Position numbers and translations under genes: made by a program
NCBI GenBank assembly: GCA_041752315.1
Contig: JBGSHJ010000049.1
Coordinates: 185,688 to 249,687 of the forward strand
DNA: 64,000 nucleotides
Direction of reading: 5' to 3'
Source: SYFY01 sp041752315
Lineage (GTDB): Bacteria; Pseudomonadota; Gammaproteobacteria; Pseudomonadales; Azotimanducaceae
Notes under the pieces: generated by a model
What the model was told of the DNA's origin: nothing
The model's input: the letters and a program-made list of their open reading frames with translations, nothing else
Database searches by the model: none
In this document: positions 24,220 to 33,712 of the stretch, one piece after another
Position numbering within the stretch: the stretch's first letter is position 1
How the letters are laid out: each line of letters opens with the position of its first letter

Positions 24220-25470
24220 ATGACTCGCAAACCCCGCCTGCATATCCCAGTACCACCTGCCCGCCCGGGGGCGGACCCGGATTTCAGCTACGTTGACCGG
24301 GTAGCCGCCGGCGCGGTGGGTCGACCGGACCCGCAGGCACGGCTGCGTGATCTGCCTGACGAGCTGATCTACTCCATGGTGCGGGTACTCGATGACGAGG
24401 GAGTCGCCACTGGCGCGTGGGATCCACAGCTGGATCCGGAACAGCTTCAGTTCGGATTGCGGCACATGCTGGAAACACGTTTGTACGATGATCACATGAC
24501 CCGCATGCAGCGGCAGGGAAAGATCTCCTTCTACATGAAGTCACGCGGAGAAGAAGCCGTGGCGGTGGCTGCAGCGATGGCGCTCAAACCAAGCGACATG
24601 CTGTTCCCTTCCTATCGTGTCCAGGGCCTCCAGATCGCGCGCGGCCGCAGTCTCGTCGACCTGATGAACCAGTGCCTGTCCAACAGTCGTGACATGTGCA
24701 AGGGACGGCAGATGCCGGTGATGTATCACTGGAAACGCGGCAACATCTTTTCCATCTCGGGCAATCTCACCACCCAGTATCCGCAGGCCGTTGGCTGGGC
24801 CATGGCCGCTGCCATCAAGGGCGAAGATGACATCGCCGCGGCCTGGATCGGTGAAGGTTCCAGCGCCGAGGCGGACTTTCATCATGCGATGACCTTTGCC
24901 TCGGTCTATCGGGCGCCGGTGATCCTCAACATCGTCAACAACCAGTATGCGATCTCAACTTTCCAGGGCACCGCAGGAGGTGAACTGCGACCGTTTGCCG
25001 CTCGCGGACCCGGTTATGGCGTACCCGGCATTCGTGTCGATGGCAACGATTTCCTCGCGGTTTACGCAGTCACCCAGTGGGCGGCCGAGCGGGCTCGTAC
25101 TGGCAGGGGTGCCACGCTGATCGAACTGGTCACCTACCGGGTGGATGCCCACTCAACCAGTGATGATCCTTCACGCTATCGGCCAAAAAATGAACCGGAA
25201 AGCTGGCCGTACGGGGACCCTGTGGAGCGACTCAAGCGCCATCTCACAAGGTTCGGCCAGTGGTCGGAAACACAGCACGCCGCGATGATCGAAGAAGTGC
25301 AGAAGCAGGTGGACTCGGAATGGCAACAAGCCATCTCCAACGGCACCATGACCGAGGGTCCGTTTCTCGACAAGAACGAGCTCTTTGAGGATGTGTATGC
25401 TGACATGCCTCCGCACCTGATCCAGCAACGCGAACAGATGCTTGCCTTCGACGAACGGGAGAAGCACTGA
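24220..25470 (+). CDS. bkdA1: Branched-chain 2-oxoacid dehydrogenase E1, alpha subunit
   Basis: Thiamine-diphosphate enzyme that decarboxylates branched 2-oxoacids from Val, Leu and Ile. The 416-residue protein has the long Pro-rich N-terminus of the Pseudomonas BkdA1 type (LHIPVPPARPGADPDFSYVD). It also has RMQRQGKISFYMKSRGEEAVAVAAAMALKPSDM, the ThDP/Mg motif AAWIGEGSSAEADFHHAMTFASVYRAPVILNIVNNQYAIST and the phosphorylation-loop-like YRVDAHSTSDDPSRYRPKNE. It is the first gene of bkdA1-bkdA2-bkdB; the next ATG follows its stop by one base. No dihydrolipoamide dehydrogenase follows. Confidence 0.95.
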   Translation: MTRKPRLHIPVPPARPGADPDFSYVDRVAAGAVGRPDPQARLRDLPDELIYSMVRVLDDEGVATGAWDPQLDPEQLQFGLRHMLETRLYDDHMTRMQRQGKISFYMKSRGEEAVAVAAAMALKPSDMLFPSYRVQGLQIARGRSLVDLMNQCLSNSRDMCKGRQMPVMYHWKRGNIFSISGNLTTQYPQAVGWAMAAAIKGEDDIAAAWIGEGSSAEADFHHAMTFASVYRAPVILNIVNNQYAISTFQGTAGGELRPFAARGPGYGVPGIRVDGNDFLAVYAVTQWAAERARTGRGATLIELVTYRVDAHSTSDDPSRYRPKNEPESWPYGDPVERLKRHLTRFGQWSETQHAAMIEEVQKQVDSEWQQAISNGTMTEGPFLDKNELFEDVYADMPPHLIQQREQMLAFDEREKH

Positions 25471-25471
25471 C

Positions 25472-26488
25472 ATGCCGCGCATGAACATGGTACAGGCCAT
25501 CAACTCTGCAATGGACATCATGCTGGCACGCGATCCAAACGTCGTGCTGATCGGCCAGGACATCGGCTACTTTGGCGGTGTGTTCCGCTGCACCGATGGA
25601 CTGCAACGCAAGTACGGTGAACACCGTGTCATCGACGCGCCAATCGCGGAAGGTGGTATCGTCGGTTCCTCCATTGGCATGGGCGTCAATGGATTACGCC
25701 CGGTTGCGGAAATCCAGTTTGCCGACTACATCTATCCAGGTTGTGACCAGATCATCAGCGAACTGGCGCGGCTGCGCTACCGCACTGCTGGTGACTTCTT
25801 TGCACCGGTGACCATCCGCACACCGTGTGGTGGTGGTATACGCGGTGGGCAAACCCACTCACAGAGCCCGGAAGGCATCTTCACGCATCTGTGTGGTGTG
25901 AAGGTGGTGATGCCTTCCAATCCATACGACGCGAAGGGACTCCTGATCTCATCCATCGAAGACGACGACCCGATCATCTTCTTCGAGCCCAAGCGCATCT
26001 ATAACGGCCCCTTTGACGGTGACCCTGACAAACCGGCGGTGCCGTGGAGTACCCACCCAAAAGGTGAAGTACCCGGTGACTACTACACCATTCCAATCGG
26101 CCGGGCAGAAATCGTGCGCCCCGGCGAAGACGTGACAGTACTGTGTTACGGCACGATGGTGCATGTCTGTCTTGCCGCAGCGGCGCATACGCAGATTGAC
26201 GCGGAGATCATCGATCTGCGAACACTCTCGCCACTGGATGTACCGGCCATCGTGCAAAGCGTGGAAAAAACCGGCCGCTGCGTGGTTGTCCATGAAGCGA
26301 CCCGCTTCAGCGGTTACGGTGCGGAGCTTGCGGCTACCGTACAGGAGGAATGTTTCTACAGTCTCGAAGCACCGATCCTGCGAGTCACCGGTTGGGACAC
26401 CCCATATCCACATGCGTTCGAGTGGGACTACTTTCCCGGCAAGCGGCGGGTTGCTGCAGCACTTGAACAGATCCTGGAGATGTCATGA
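25472..26488 (+). CDS. bkdA2: Branched-chain 2-oxoacid dehydrogenase E1, beta subunit
   Basis: Partner of the alpha subunit in the alpha2beta2 E1. A 338-residue transketolase-like protein with MNMVQAINSAMDIMLARDPNVVLIGQDIGYFGGVFRCTDGLQRKYGEHRVIDAPIAEGGIVGSSIGMG and RTPCGGGIRGGQTHSQSPEGIFTHLCGVKVVMPSNPYDAKGLL. The transketolase C-terminal domain has LRTLSPLDVPAIVQSVEKTGRCVVVHEA. Start at 25472 is one base past the bkdA1 stop; the frame is open to 25442 but that would overlap. Its stop overlaps the bkdB ATG by 4 bases. Confidence 0.95.
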   Translation: MPRMNMVQAINSAMDIMLARDPNVVLIGQDIGYFGGVFRCTDGLQRKYGEHRVIDAPIAEGGIVGSSIGMGVNGLRPVAEIQFADYIYPGCDQIISELARLRYRTAGDFFAPVTIRTPCGGGIRGGQTHSQSPEGIFTHLCGVKVVMPSNPYDAKGLLISSIEDDDPIIFFEPKRIYNGPFDGDPDKPAVPWSTHPKGEVPGDYYTIPIGRAEIVRPGEDVTVLCYGTMVHVCLAAAAHTQIDAEIIDLRTLSPLDVPAIVQSVEKTGRCVVVHEATRFSGYGAELAATVQEECFYSLEAPILRVTGWDTPYPHAFEWDYFPGKRRVAAALEQILEMS

Positions 26489-27819
26489 GCGAGTACATCT
26501 TCAAGCTGCCGGATCTTGGCGAAGGTACCGTCGAGGCCGAAATCATCGAGTGGCATGTCAAACCGGGTGATGTGGTCAAGGAAGGCCAGATCATTGTCGA
26601 CGTGATGACAGACAAGGCGAACATCGAAGTGCCCGCGCCGGCCGGTGGTCGTGTGCTGCGCACCAGTGGCCAGCCAGGCGACATGGTCATCGTCGGTACC
26701 GAACTGATCGCAATTGAAACCGATGCCTCAGTGCCCATGACACCGCTGGTGAATAATCCCGCCGCCGATGCACCAATGCCTGCCCCTGCGCCAGTCAGCG
26801 TCCAGGTTCGGGATTCCCGCGCCATTCAATCGCCACCGTCCGACACGATGGAAGCTTCCACAGGACCCGGTGTGCGTGAACCTGTCAACGAACAACACGG
26901 TGAAGCCCCCCATCTGGTCGGCGGGCGGGTGCTGGCCTCCCCTGCCCTTCGCCGGCATGCCAGTGAACTGGGGATCGATCTGACCATGGTGAAGGGTTCC
27001 GGCCCAAGAGGCCGGATTCTACGCAAGGATCTGGAGACACAGGCAGCCACGCAACCAGCGCTCGCGGCAAACCAGGTTCCTGCACAACCGGTGGTGGTCG
27101 GACCAGCCGGTGCAACGCCCAGCGGCGATTACACCGAGGTGCGAATCATAGGTGTCCGTCGTGTCATCGCCGAACGGATGCAGGCCGCCAAACGCGAGAT
27201 ACCCCACTTTGCCTACGTTGAAGAAGTTGATGTCACCGCGCTGGAACGGCTGCGTACAAAACTCAACGAACGACCAGATCATGATCGGTTGACGCTGTTG
27301 CCCTTCATCGGCCTTGCGCTGCTGCAGGCGCTCAGGAAATTTCCCCAGTGCAATGCACTGCATGATGCGCAGAACGGTGTGCTTCGACGTTACCACAGCG
27401 TCCATCTCGGCATCGCCACGCAGACGCCGGATGGTCTCAAGGTGCCCGTGATCCACAATGCCGAACGATTCGGGATCGATGCGCTGGCTGCAGCAATCAA
27501 CCTCGCCGCCGGCAAGGCGCGCGATGGCAGTGCCACACGCGAAGACCTCACGGGGTCAACGATTACCCTGACCAGCCTCGGCAAGCTGGGTGGCATCGCC
27601 AGCACCCCGGTCATCAACGCACCGGAGATGGGCATCATCGGTGTCAACAAGGCGGTGCTTCGGCCCATGGTGATCGACAACCGGATCGAGGTCCGGTTGA
27701 TGATGAATCTCTCGTCATCCTTTGATCACCGGTTCATCGACGGGTTTGATGCCGCGTCGATGATTCAGCTGATGAAGACCCTGCTGGAAGAACCTGCGTT
27801 GCTGTTCACTGGCACGTAG
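26485..27819 (+). CDS. bkdB: Dihydrolipoamide acyltransferase E2 of the branched-chain complex
   Basis: E2 core of the branched-chain 2-oxoacid dehydrogenase complex, 444 residues. One lipoyl domain spans residues 1-80 with the lipoylated Lys in VDVMTDKANIEVP (K44). A Pro/Ala-rich linker follows, then the E1/E3-binding domain (VLASPALRRHASELGIDLTMVKGSGPRGRILRKDL, ~149-185). A second linker leads to the acyltransferase domain ending in SSSFDHRFIDGFDAASMI with catalytic H415 and D419. It is translationally coupled to bkdA2. A single lipoyl domain matches the BkdB type rather than multi-lipoyl AceF. Confidence 0.95.
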   Translation: MSEYIFKLPDLGEGTVEAEIIEWHVKPGDVVKEGQIIVDVMTDKANIEVPAPAGGRVLRTSGQPGDMVIVGTELIAIETDASVPMTPLVNNPAADAPMPAPAPVSVQVRDSRAIQSPPSDTMEASTGPGVREPVNEQHGEAPHLVGGRVLASPALRRHASELGIDLTMVKGSGPRGRILRKDLETQAATQPALAANQVPAQPVVVGPAGATPSGDYTEVRIIGVRRVIAERMQAAKREIPHFAYVEEVDVTALERLRTKLNERPDHDRLTLLPFIGLALLQALRKFPQCNALHDAQNGVLRRYHSVHLGIATQTPDGLKVPVIHNAERFGIDALAAAINLAAGKARDGSATREDLTGSTITLTSLGKLGGIASTPVINAPEMGIIGVNKAVLRPMVIDNRIEVRLMMNLSSSFDHRFIDGFDAASMIQLMKTLLEEPALLFTGT

Positions 27820-27830
27820 CCTGCCCAGGC

Positions 27831-27870
27831 AAGCTCTTCATGCATCGTCGAGTCACTTCCCGACGAGCTT
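27831..27870. terminator. Possible bidirectional terminator between bkdB and an MFS gene
   Basis: Nested inverted repeats: outer AAGCTC/GAGCTT and inner CGTCG/CGACG, just after the bkdB stop and touching the stop of the convergent MFS gene. No clear T-run, so the call is tentative. Confidence 0.35.
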
Positions 27871-29252
27871 CAGGCGACCGAGACCACCCCCGGTAGCCCG
27901 GTCCGCGCACGTCGGGCACTCCTCCTTTCCAGCATCCGGATCAACCGCTTGTGTCGCTCTTCCGAAATGGGGTAGTTCCACATCATGGCGAAGGCGGCCA
28001 CATAAAATACGATTGGCAAAAAGACGAACACAACTTTCAGGGCCATGATCTGTTCCGGTCCATTGGCACCAAACTTCGCCTGGAAATCGAAAAACGCCAG
28101 GAGATTCAGGACAAATCCCGCTGCAAACGCAATGACCAGCTTGTTGGCGAGGGACCAGACCGAGAAGAAGAGACCGGTTCTGTCTTCGCCGCTGCGCAGT
28201 CGATCAAGGTCCACGACGTCCGCTTTCATCGCCGCCGGCAAGGCTGAAAAGCTGCCGATACCAAGGCCCAGAATGAAAAAGACCACCATCATCCAGTACA
28301 GATCACCGGGTCCGAGGAACCAGTAGCCGGGTTGAGCAATCGTCGCTGTCGCCATCCCCATGAGCCACGCCTTGCGTTTGCCGACGTGTTGCGCGACGCG
28401 GTTCCACAACACCACACCCAGCAGGTTCGCCGTATAAAACACGAGCAGTACCACATTGCTGTTCACGTTCGCTTCCAGGACATGGACCACAAACATGATG
28501 TACAGCGGCCCGCCCACTGCAGGGCCAAGGGCGCCGAGCGTGAATCCGAACATCAGCCGTTTGAACGGACCGTTGCCCCACATCACCCGCAGACCTTCCA
28601 TCAGCGAAATGCGTTTGGATTCGATCGGTGTGCCTTCGGGTACCTGCCACAACAACGGCAAGGCAATGACCAGTGCGACCGTTGCACAGATCGCAATCAC
28701 GTGCAGCGATTCCGAAACCGCGTGTCCGTAGTCAAACCCCCAGTCGGTGATCAGCGGCACGAGGATCGCGATGAGCGTGCCGATCAAACCGGCAGACGTG
28801 CGAAAGCTCGCGATGCGCGTACGCTCGTGGTAGAGCGGCGACATCTCCGCGCCCCAGGAATAATAGGGGATTGCAATGAAGGTCCAGCCCAGCCACAGGA
28901 GCACCAGCCACAGCGCAAAGTAGGCATTCGAAACTTCACCGGCTGGCACAAACAGCATCCACACCGACAGCAGCATCAGTGGAATACCAGCAAAGATCCA
29001 TGGCTTGCGCCGGCCGATACGGGTACGTGTCCGATCACTGAGCTGTCCGATCAGTGGATCAGTTGCTACATCACTCAGCCGCGCCAGCATCAGGATCGTG
29101 CCAACAGCCGCCACCGACAACCCCATGTCGCCCATGTAGAACGGCGCTATGAACAGCGCCATCGGTGTCGCCGCCATCGCCAGTGGGCCTTCCATCAGCG
29201 CATAGCTGAGGAGTTGCCGGTTGGTCAGCCGACCAGAGTTCGATTGAGCCAA
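27870..29252 (-). CDS. GPH-type MFS transporter (glycoside-pentoside-hexuronide:cation symporter family)
   Basis: A 460-residue twelve-helix carrier. The GPH-like signature is clear: ARLSDVATDPLIGQLSDRTRTRIGRRKPWIFAGIPLMLLSVWMLFVP, then GWTFIAIPYYSWGAEMSPLYHERTRIASFRTSAGLIGTLIA, and DVVDLDRLRSGEDRTGLFFSVWSLANKLVIAFAAGFVLNLLAFFDF. Members import sugars or other polar compounds with Na+ or H+; substrate unknown. Located 64 bases downstream of a large orphan exported protein on the same strand. Confidence 0.92.
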   Translation of the reverse strand: MAQSNSGRLTNRQLLSYALMEGPLAMAATPMALFIAPFYMGDMGLSVAAVGTILMLARLSDVATDPLIGQLSDRTRTRIGRRKPWIFAGIPLMLLSVWMLFVPAGEVSNAYFALWLVLLWLGWTFIAIPYYSWGAEMSPLYHERTRIASFRTSAGLIGTLIAILVPLITDWGFDYGHAVSESLHVIAICATVALVIALPLLWQVPEGTPIESKRISLMEGLRVMWGNGPFKRLMFGFTLGALGPAVGGPLYIMFVVHVLEANVNSNVVLLVFYTANLLGVVLWNRVAQHVGKRKAWLMGMATATIAQPGYWFLGPGDLYWMMVVFFILGLGIGSFSALPAAMKADVVDLDRLRSGEDRTGLFFSVWSLANKLVIAFAAGFVLNLLAFFDFQAKFGANGPEQIMALKVVFVFLPIVFYVAAFAMMWNYPISEERHKRLIRMLERRSARRARTGLPGVVSVA

Positions 29253-29316
29253 TCAGTATCCCCTGTCCCCTTCCAGCCCAAGGCTACAGGAGATTGATGT
29301 TTCGTCGAAGTCTACT

Positions 29317-32300
29317 TCAGTTACCACTTGCGGACACCAGCACACTGCCAGCCAGTGCGATCCTCGCCCGCATGTCTGCCAGCATTTGCAGATGCGGAAT
29401 CTTCGCCCACATGCCTTGATCCTGCAATTCTTCGCCACGCCGACTGACAAGATCCAGCACGGTATCAGCCACTCTGGTCAGATCCTTCATCTGTCTGGCA
29501 GCGGGCTTGCGTTCATCAATGAACGCTCGCAAGGCACCACGCGGGGTGAGCCTGCCATCCGTTCCAAACAGAACGTCGAGCATCCGGGCCGTTTCGGGGT
29601 AGGCACCAAGCGTGATGCCGGTCAGCGCGTAGTACTGCAGGAACTGCATGGACGCCGCTTCAAATTCGTCGCTGCGCAGTGCATCGGCTTCCAGGCGTGC
29701 CCTGCGCTCACCCTGCCGCTTCCAGTAGTCTTCTTCCAGCTGCACTACCCACTGGTCAGACTCCGTACCACCGGTTCGCAGTGACGAAGCAAGACGTGAA
29801 CGCAGGGGATCTTCTTCGCAGGCTACATGCCTTGCCGTCAGACGCTTGTCGGTGCCCCAGAGTGTTGGCGCGATGGCCTTCAGGCACGATGCACGGCTGC
29901 AGCCCTCATCATCGTTGTTATAGCCAAAGGTGCACGCTCGTCCGCCGCTGTATCGTGCCAGGAGCACCGCCTTGCCAGCCTCGAACTCCGCGTGCTTGCC
30001 TTGCCCTTGCGCTGGCAGATAACGAACCTCGACGTCGGCCCCGACGATGACCGAGCCACGCAGCGAGTCACGCTGCGGGCCTGCTTCGCGGGTGAAGGCG
30101 GCGGTCTCCGGGCGAAAGCGCGACAGACAGATCTGCAGCGAACCAAGTCCTTCCAGACTGGCCCACAGATAGGGCAAGGGAACCATCGATGCCAGGTCAT
30201 CAAGCTGGAGTTGCAACTCATCAACCATGCCGCGATTCCAGGCCGCCGCCAGTTCCTCCGCCGTGATGGGTGAGCCAAAAAAGCGCCGTGCCTCCGCGAC
30301 CACCCGCTCCTGCTGCGGCAGAAAGGCGTTTGCGTGCGCATCCGGACAGACCTGCAACCCGCCCCCCTTGAGCGTCATGCGCGCCAACTCCGCGTCAATC
30401 GCAGTCCTCCTGGCACCGGTTGGCAATGGCTGGTCAAGGCCTGATGTCAATCGTTTGCCAAACGGGTGCGTCGCGGGATCGTCGAGTTTGTTCACCCGAT
30501 CCGCCAGTTGTTGCAACGATTGCAGGTAGTTCTCCAGTGTCTGTTGGTGCAACACCGTCCTGAAGGTGACGCGCCCTGACTTGTCAACCTGCACGATCAG
30601 CGACTCCAGTGCCTCGCGCAAACGTTCGCCGGCCTGTTGCAGGGCGGCGAGCGTCTCCTTGCGCTTCAACTCTTCCCCAGGTAACGCCGGATGTTGCTGA
30701 TACAACCTGAGCAGGGCTGCGGCGTTCTGTTGCCACTCGACCGGATCCGGCAGAGCCAGGGCCCGACGTGTATCCAACCCACCCTGCGTCAGCAGGAGCG
30801 GATAGTGATGATGGAAGGGGAAGACTGCGTCCGCTGCCGTGATGAAGCGTGCATCCTGGGCATACTCGGAGGAACGATTCGAGTAGCGTGCCTTGATGGT
30901 TGCACCTTGCAGAAACCGGTCTTCACAGCGCCGGAACTCGCTGGCTGAAAGGCGATTGGTGGTTACGTTACGATGACGCAGGCTGAAACAGCGGTCATTG
31001 GCTTCATCAAATTCGGACCATCGACCCGCCGCATCCGTTTCAAACGCAGCAGCAACCCGACGCCGTGACGCCGATTCAAGCCGGACGATGTCTGTTTTCA
31101 CAACGTCCAGTGACAAACCCAGCGCAGCCACTCGCGTGTCAACGGCATTGATGGCCAGGAGCTGCTCCGCACGGGAGTCGGCAATGGCCGAGTAAGTGCG
31201 TGCCTCGAGGGTTGTGATGAAAGACTGAAGTTCAGCCGCTGCGGCGCGTGTCTCCTGGTCACTGCCATCGAGCAACGATAGTGCCTGTACGCCGACCACC
31301 AGCAAGGCAACGCCGGCGATGGAAGTGGCAAATGACCCGGCGAGAGCTCCCTGGGATGCCAGCGAAGCAAATTCCAGCGCCGGTGAACGGGTCATCGAAA
31401 ATGCCTGCGCCAGCTGTTTGTTGCCGGTCAACTCCGCACCGGCCAGACCCAGTGTAAACAAGGCGTCCAACCGGCCGCCATCTGGTGCCGTTGCCCCCTC
31501 CTGCGACTTCGGCTTGTTCATGCCGGCAACCACGGGCAGATCCGTCAGGACCGCCCGCCACTGCTCCTGTGACGAGCGGCGCAACACGGCATTGCGCCCT
31601 TCAAGCGTCGGCGTCTTGCCGGTCTGCGTATCCATCGACCGGGCGATGGGCTGCATGTTCTGCCAAAGCGGCGAGTCAGCCAGGGCCACGTCTCCATCCA
31701 GGCGCTGCTTCACATCGGCAATCAGCGACAATCCCTGCATGGCTGGCGCAAACAGCTCATCGTGTGCCTGCACACAGGCACGGATCGCCTTGCAGAGGTT
31801 CCAGACCTCCGCACTGGAGCCGATCGCGGTGGCAGTACGCAGCGCGCCACTGAACTCGTAGCGTCCTTCAGTATTCAACCGGGGATTGGTCAAGGTATCC
31901 AGATTGGCCAGCAGTCTTTGCGCAGCAGGTGCCGGCGTCTTCTTGTCTGCATGATCCGGCGCTGTTGGATCAGGCTGACTGGCCAGCGTGGTCAACGTGC
32001 GCTGCAGGACATCGGTGACAAGTGATTCAACACTGTCCCCACGCTCTTGCTGCTTGACCGCCGTGGAAACCTGCCGAGCAAGGGTCAACAGCGATGCGTA
32101 GGGATCGTTGTCGACGGATGACCCCGCCGCAGTGCCCTCACCAGCCTTGAGTTCAGACCAGAACACAAGATAGGCGGCCGCCATCCCTGGATCTGACTCG
32201 ATATGTGTTCGCACGGCGGCGAGATAGGCAGCCATGTCCTCCATGCGGTCGGGAGGTGGCAGATCTGGCAGCTCTGCCGGTGCAGAATCCTCTGTCCGGG

Positions 32301-32541
32301 TTGTCCTCTTGGCAGTCTTCCCGGCAGTCTTCCCGGCGATCGTCTCGGTTGTCGGCGCAGGCGTGGCTTCGGTTTTGGTGACCTCGATTTCATGCACGTC
32401 ATCCCCGGTGTTTTCGGCCAGTACCTGCGCAGGTAGCAAGCACTGCACAACACACTGCAAAACCAGTAGTGCAGTCAGCAACCGTCTGCTTGAGCGCTTT
32501 GTGCTCGAAGCGGGCACCAGGAAATCGTTCATAAAATCCAT
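29317..32541 (-). CDS. Uncharacterised 1074-residue exported or membrane protein
   Basis: I do not recognise this protein. The N-terminus has a basic patch (TKRSSRR) and a hydrophobic stretch (LLTALLVLQCVVQCLLPAQVLA) ending in a signal-peptidase-like ALA-type site. A Thr/Ala/Lys-rich, low-complexity linker follows (~50-85, GKTAGKTAKRTTRT). A hydrophobic, possibly transmembrane segment lies at about 396-424, followed by a long heptad-like region (~428-490, ELQSFITTLEARTYSAIADSRAEQLLAINAVDTRVAALGLSLDVVKTDIVRLE). The C-terminal ~550 residues are soluble, with scattered Cys pairs (e.g. ACTFGYNNDDEGCSRASC) that could form disulfides in the periplasm. The gene stands alone between DUF1295 (divergent) and the carrier. 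Confidence 0.85.
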   Translation of the reverse strand: MDFMNDFLVPASSTKRSSRRLLTALLVLQCVVQCLLPAQVLAENTGDDVHEIEVTKTEATPAPTTETIAGKTAGKTAKRTTRTEDSAPAELPDLPPPDRMEDMAAYLAAVRTHIESDPGMAAAYLVFWSELKAGEGTAAGSSVDNDPYASLLTLARQVSTAVKQQERGDSVESLVTDVLQRTLTTLASQPDPTAPDHADKKTPAPAAQRLLANLDTLTNPRLNTEGRYEFSGALRTATAIGSSAEVWNLCKAIRACVQAHDELFAPAMQGLSLIADVKQRLDGDVALADSPLWQNMQPIARSMDTQTGKTPTLEGRNAVLRRSSQEQWRAVLTDLPVVAGMNKPKSQEGATAPDGGRLDALFTLGLAGAELTGNKQLAQAFSMTRSPALEFASLASQGALAGSFATSIAGVALLVVGVQALSLLDGSDQETRAAAAELQSFITTLEARTYSAIADSRAEQLLAINAVDTRVAALGLSLDVVKTDIVRLESASRRRVAAAFETDAAGRWSEFDEANDRCFSLRHRNVTTNRLSASEFRRCEDRFLQGATIKARYSNRSSEYAQDARFITAADAVFPFHHHYPLLLTQGGLDTRRALALPDPVEWQQNAAALLRLYQQHPALPGEELKRKETLAALQQAGERLREALESLIVQVDKSGRVTFRTVLHQQTLENYLQSLQQLADRVNKLDDPATHPFGKRLTSGLDQPLPTGARRTAIDAELARMTLKGGGLQVCPDAHANAFLPQQERVVAEARRFFGSPITAEELAAAWNRGMVDELQLQLDDLASMVPLPYLWASLEGLGSLQICLSRFRPETAAFTREAGPQRDSLRGSVIVGADVEVRYLPAQGQGKHAEFEAGKAVLLARYSGGRACTFGYNNDDEGCSRASCLKAIAPTLWGTDKRLTARHVACEEDPLRSRLASSLRTGGTESDQWVVQLEEDYWKRQGERRARLEADALRSDEFEAASMQFLQYYALTGITLGAYPETARMLDVLFGTDGRLTPRGALRAFIDERKPAARQMKDLTRVADTVLDLVSRRGEELQDQGMWAKIPHLQMLADMRARIALAGSVLVSASGN

Positions 32542-32779
32542 GTCTGACCGTATACCACCGGATGGATGGTTCGTTCATGAATCGCACCACCTCCTGGCCC
32601 CAATCTTTCAAAGATGGCAGCGGATGGTAACGGGTGGCGGGAGATAAAGACGCAAGGATACTAGAATGCCATCGCCGGTTGGCAGCCTGCTTGCGGTCCG
32701 GGCACTCCTCTGTCGCTTTCCTGCAGGGTCCGGTTACCATGCAGTTCAACTGGAACCAAAGGCAAGGGGAGGCGCATCG
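32542..32779. other. Divergent intergenic region, 238 bp
   Basis: Separates the 1074-residue orphan gene (minus) and the DUF1295 gene (plus). No convincing promoter pair is seen; an ATACTAGAATG sequence at 32658-32668 contains TAGAAT, like the one inside the aceA dyad, but without the other arm. The AGGGGAGG ribosome-binding site for the DUF1295 gene is at its right end. Confidence 0.4.
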
Positions 32780-33700
32780 ATGAGTCAGCCAGCCGGTCAA
32801 CCGCGATCCCGCAAGGGAGCGGACAGTCTGGGGACGGCCGTCATCGGCATCCTGGCAGCGCTCGGTGCAGCCTCGCTGGTCGTCTGGGCAACCAGTCCGT
32901 ACAGCGCTGTATGGAATGGTTGGCCGGTGTTCACGCTCTGCGCTGTGCTCGCCTTCGGCGTGCAGTGGATTGTCTTCATCCATGCGTTTGCCAGACAGAC
33001 CGAACATTTTTACGACCTCACCGGTTCGGCAACCTATCTGGTCATGGTGTGGTTTGCCGTCTGGGCCAGTGGGGCGACCGATTTGCATGCCCTCCTGCTG
33101 GCGGGCCTCATCACGGTATGGGCCCTGCGCCTTGGACCGTTCCTCTTCCGCCGGGTCCGTCAGGCTGGTGAAGACAGACGCTTCCGCACGATCAAGACAT
33201 CCCTGCCCACCTTCCTGATGACCTGGACGTTGCAGGGACTATGGGTTTTCCTGACTGCGTCCTGCGCTCTTGCCGCAATTACAGGCGCTGGCGCTGCCAG
33301 CTTCGGCCCCCTCGTTGGTCTGGGGCTTGTGCTCTGGTTGATCGGATTTGCCATCGAAGTCATCGCGGATGCCCAGAAAACCCGCTTTCGCGCCGACCCT
33401 GCCAACGCCAACCGGTTCATACGCGAGGGTCTGTGGGCCTGGTCGCGGCATCCGAACTACTTCGGTGAAATCCTGCTCTGGACGGGGATCGCTGTCATCG
33501 CCCTGCCTGAACTGGCCGGTGGTCAGTACATCACCCTGATCTCGCCCGTGTTCGTGGCTTTGTTGCTGATCAAGGTAAGCGGAGTTCGCATGCTGGAGGC
33601 TCGTGCCGACAAGCAGTGGGGGAATGATCCGGACTACCAGTCCTGGAAGGCCAACACTCCCTCCGTGATGCTGCGCCCACCACGCAGCGGTTCGAACTGA
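32780..33700 (+). CDS. DUF1295 / steroid 5-alpha-reductase-like membrane protein
   Basis: A 306-residue polytopic membrane protein. The C-terminal part has the family signature TRFRADPANANRFIREGLWAWSRHPNYFGEILLWTGIAVIALPEL, in which the RHPNYxGE block holds the catalytic-type residues of steroid 5-alpha-reductase and isoprenylcysteine methyltransferase relatives. Around six hydrophobic helices precede it. The bacterial DUF1295 function is mostly unknown; reduction of a double bond in a steroid- or isoprenoid-like lipid is the family-based guess. The ATG at 32780 is preceded by GGGGAGG. The next gene, an aldonolactone oxidase-like enzyme, begins 12 bases after the stop. Confidence 0.9.
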   Translation: MSQPAGQPRSRKGADSLGTAVIGILAALGAASLVVWATSPYSAVWNGWPVFTLCAVLAFGVQWIVFIHAFARQTEHFYDLTGSATYLVMVWFAVWASGATDLHALLLAGLITVWALRLGPFLFRRVRQAGEDRRFRTIKTSLPTFLMTWTLQGLWVFLTASCALAAITGAGAASFGPLVGLGLVLWLIGFAIEVIADAQKTRFRADPANANRFIREGLWAWSRHPNYFGEILLWTGIAVIALPELAGGQYITLISPVFVALLLIKVSGVRMLEARADKQWGNDPDYQSWKANTPSVMLRPPRSGSN

Positions 33701-33712
33701 CCCGGAGCCGAC

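Noticed and set aside
28332..29297. 321-codon plus-strand frame
   Set aside because: Antisense to the GPH-type transporter; very high His and Arg content, no hydrophobic or domain pattern.
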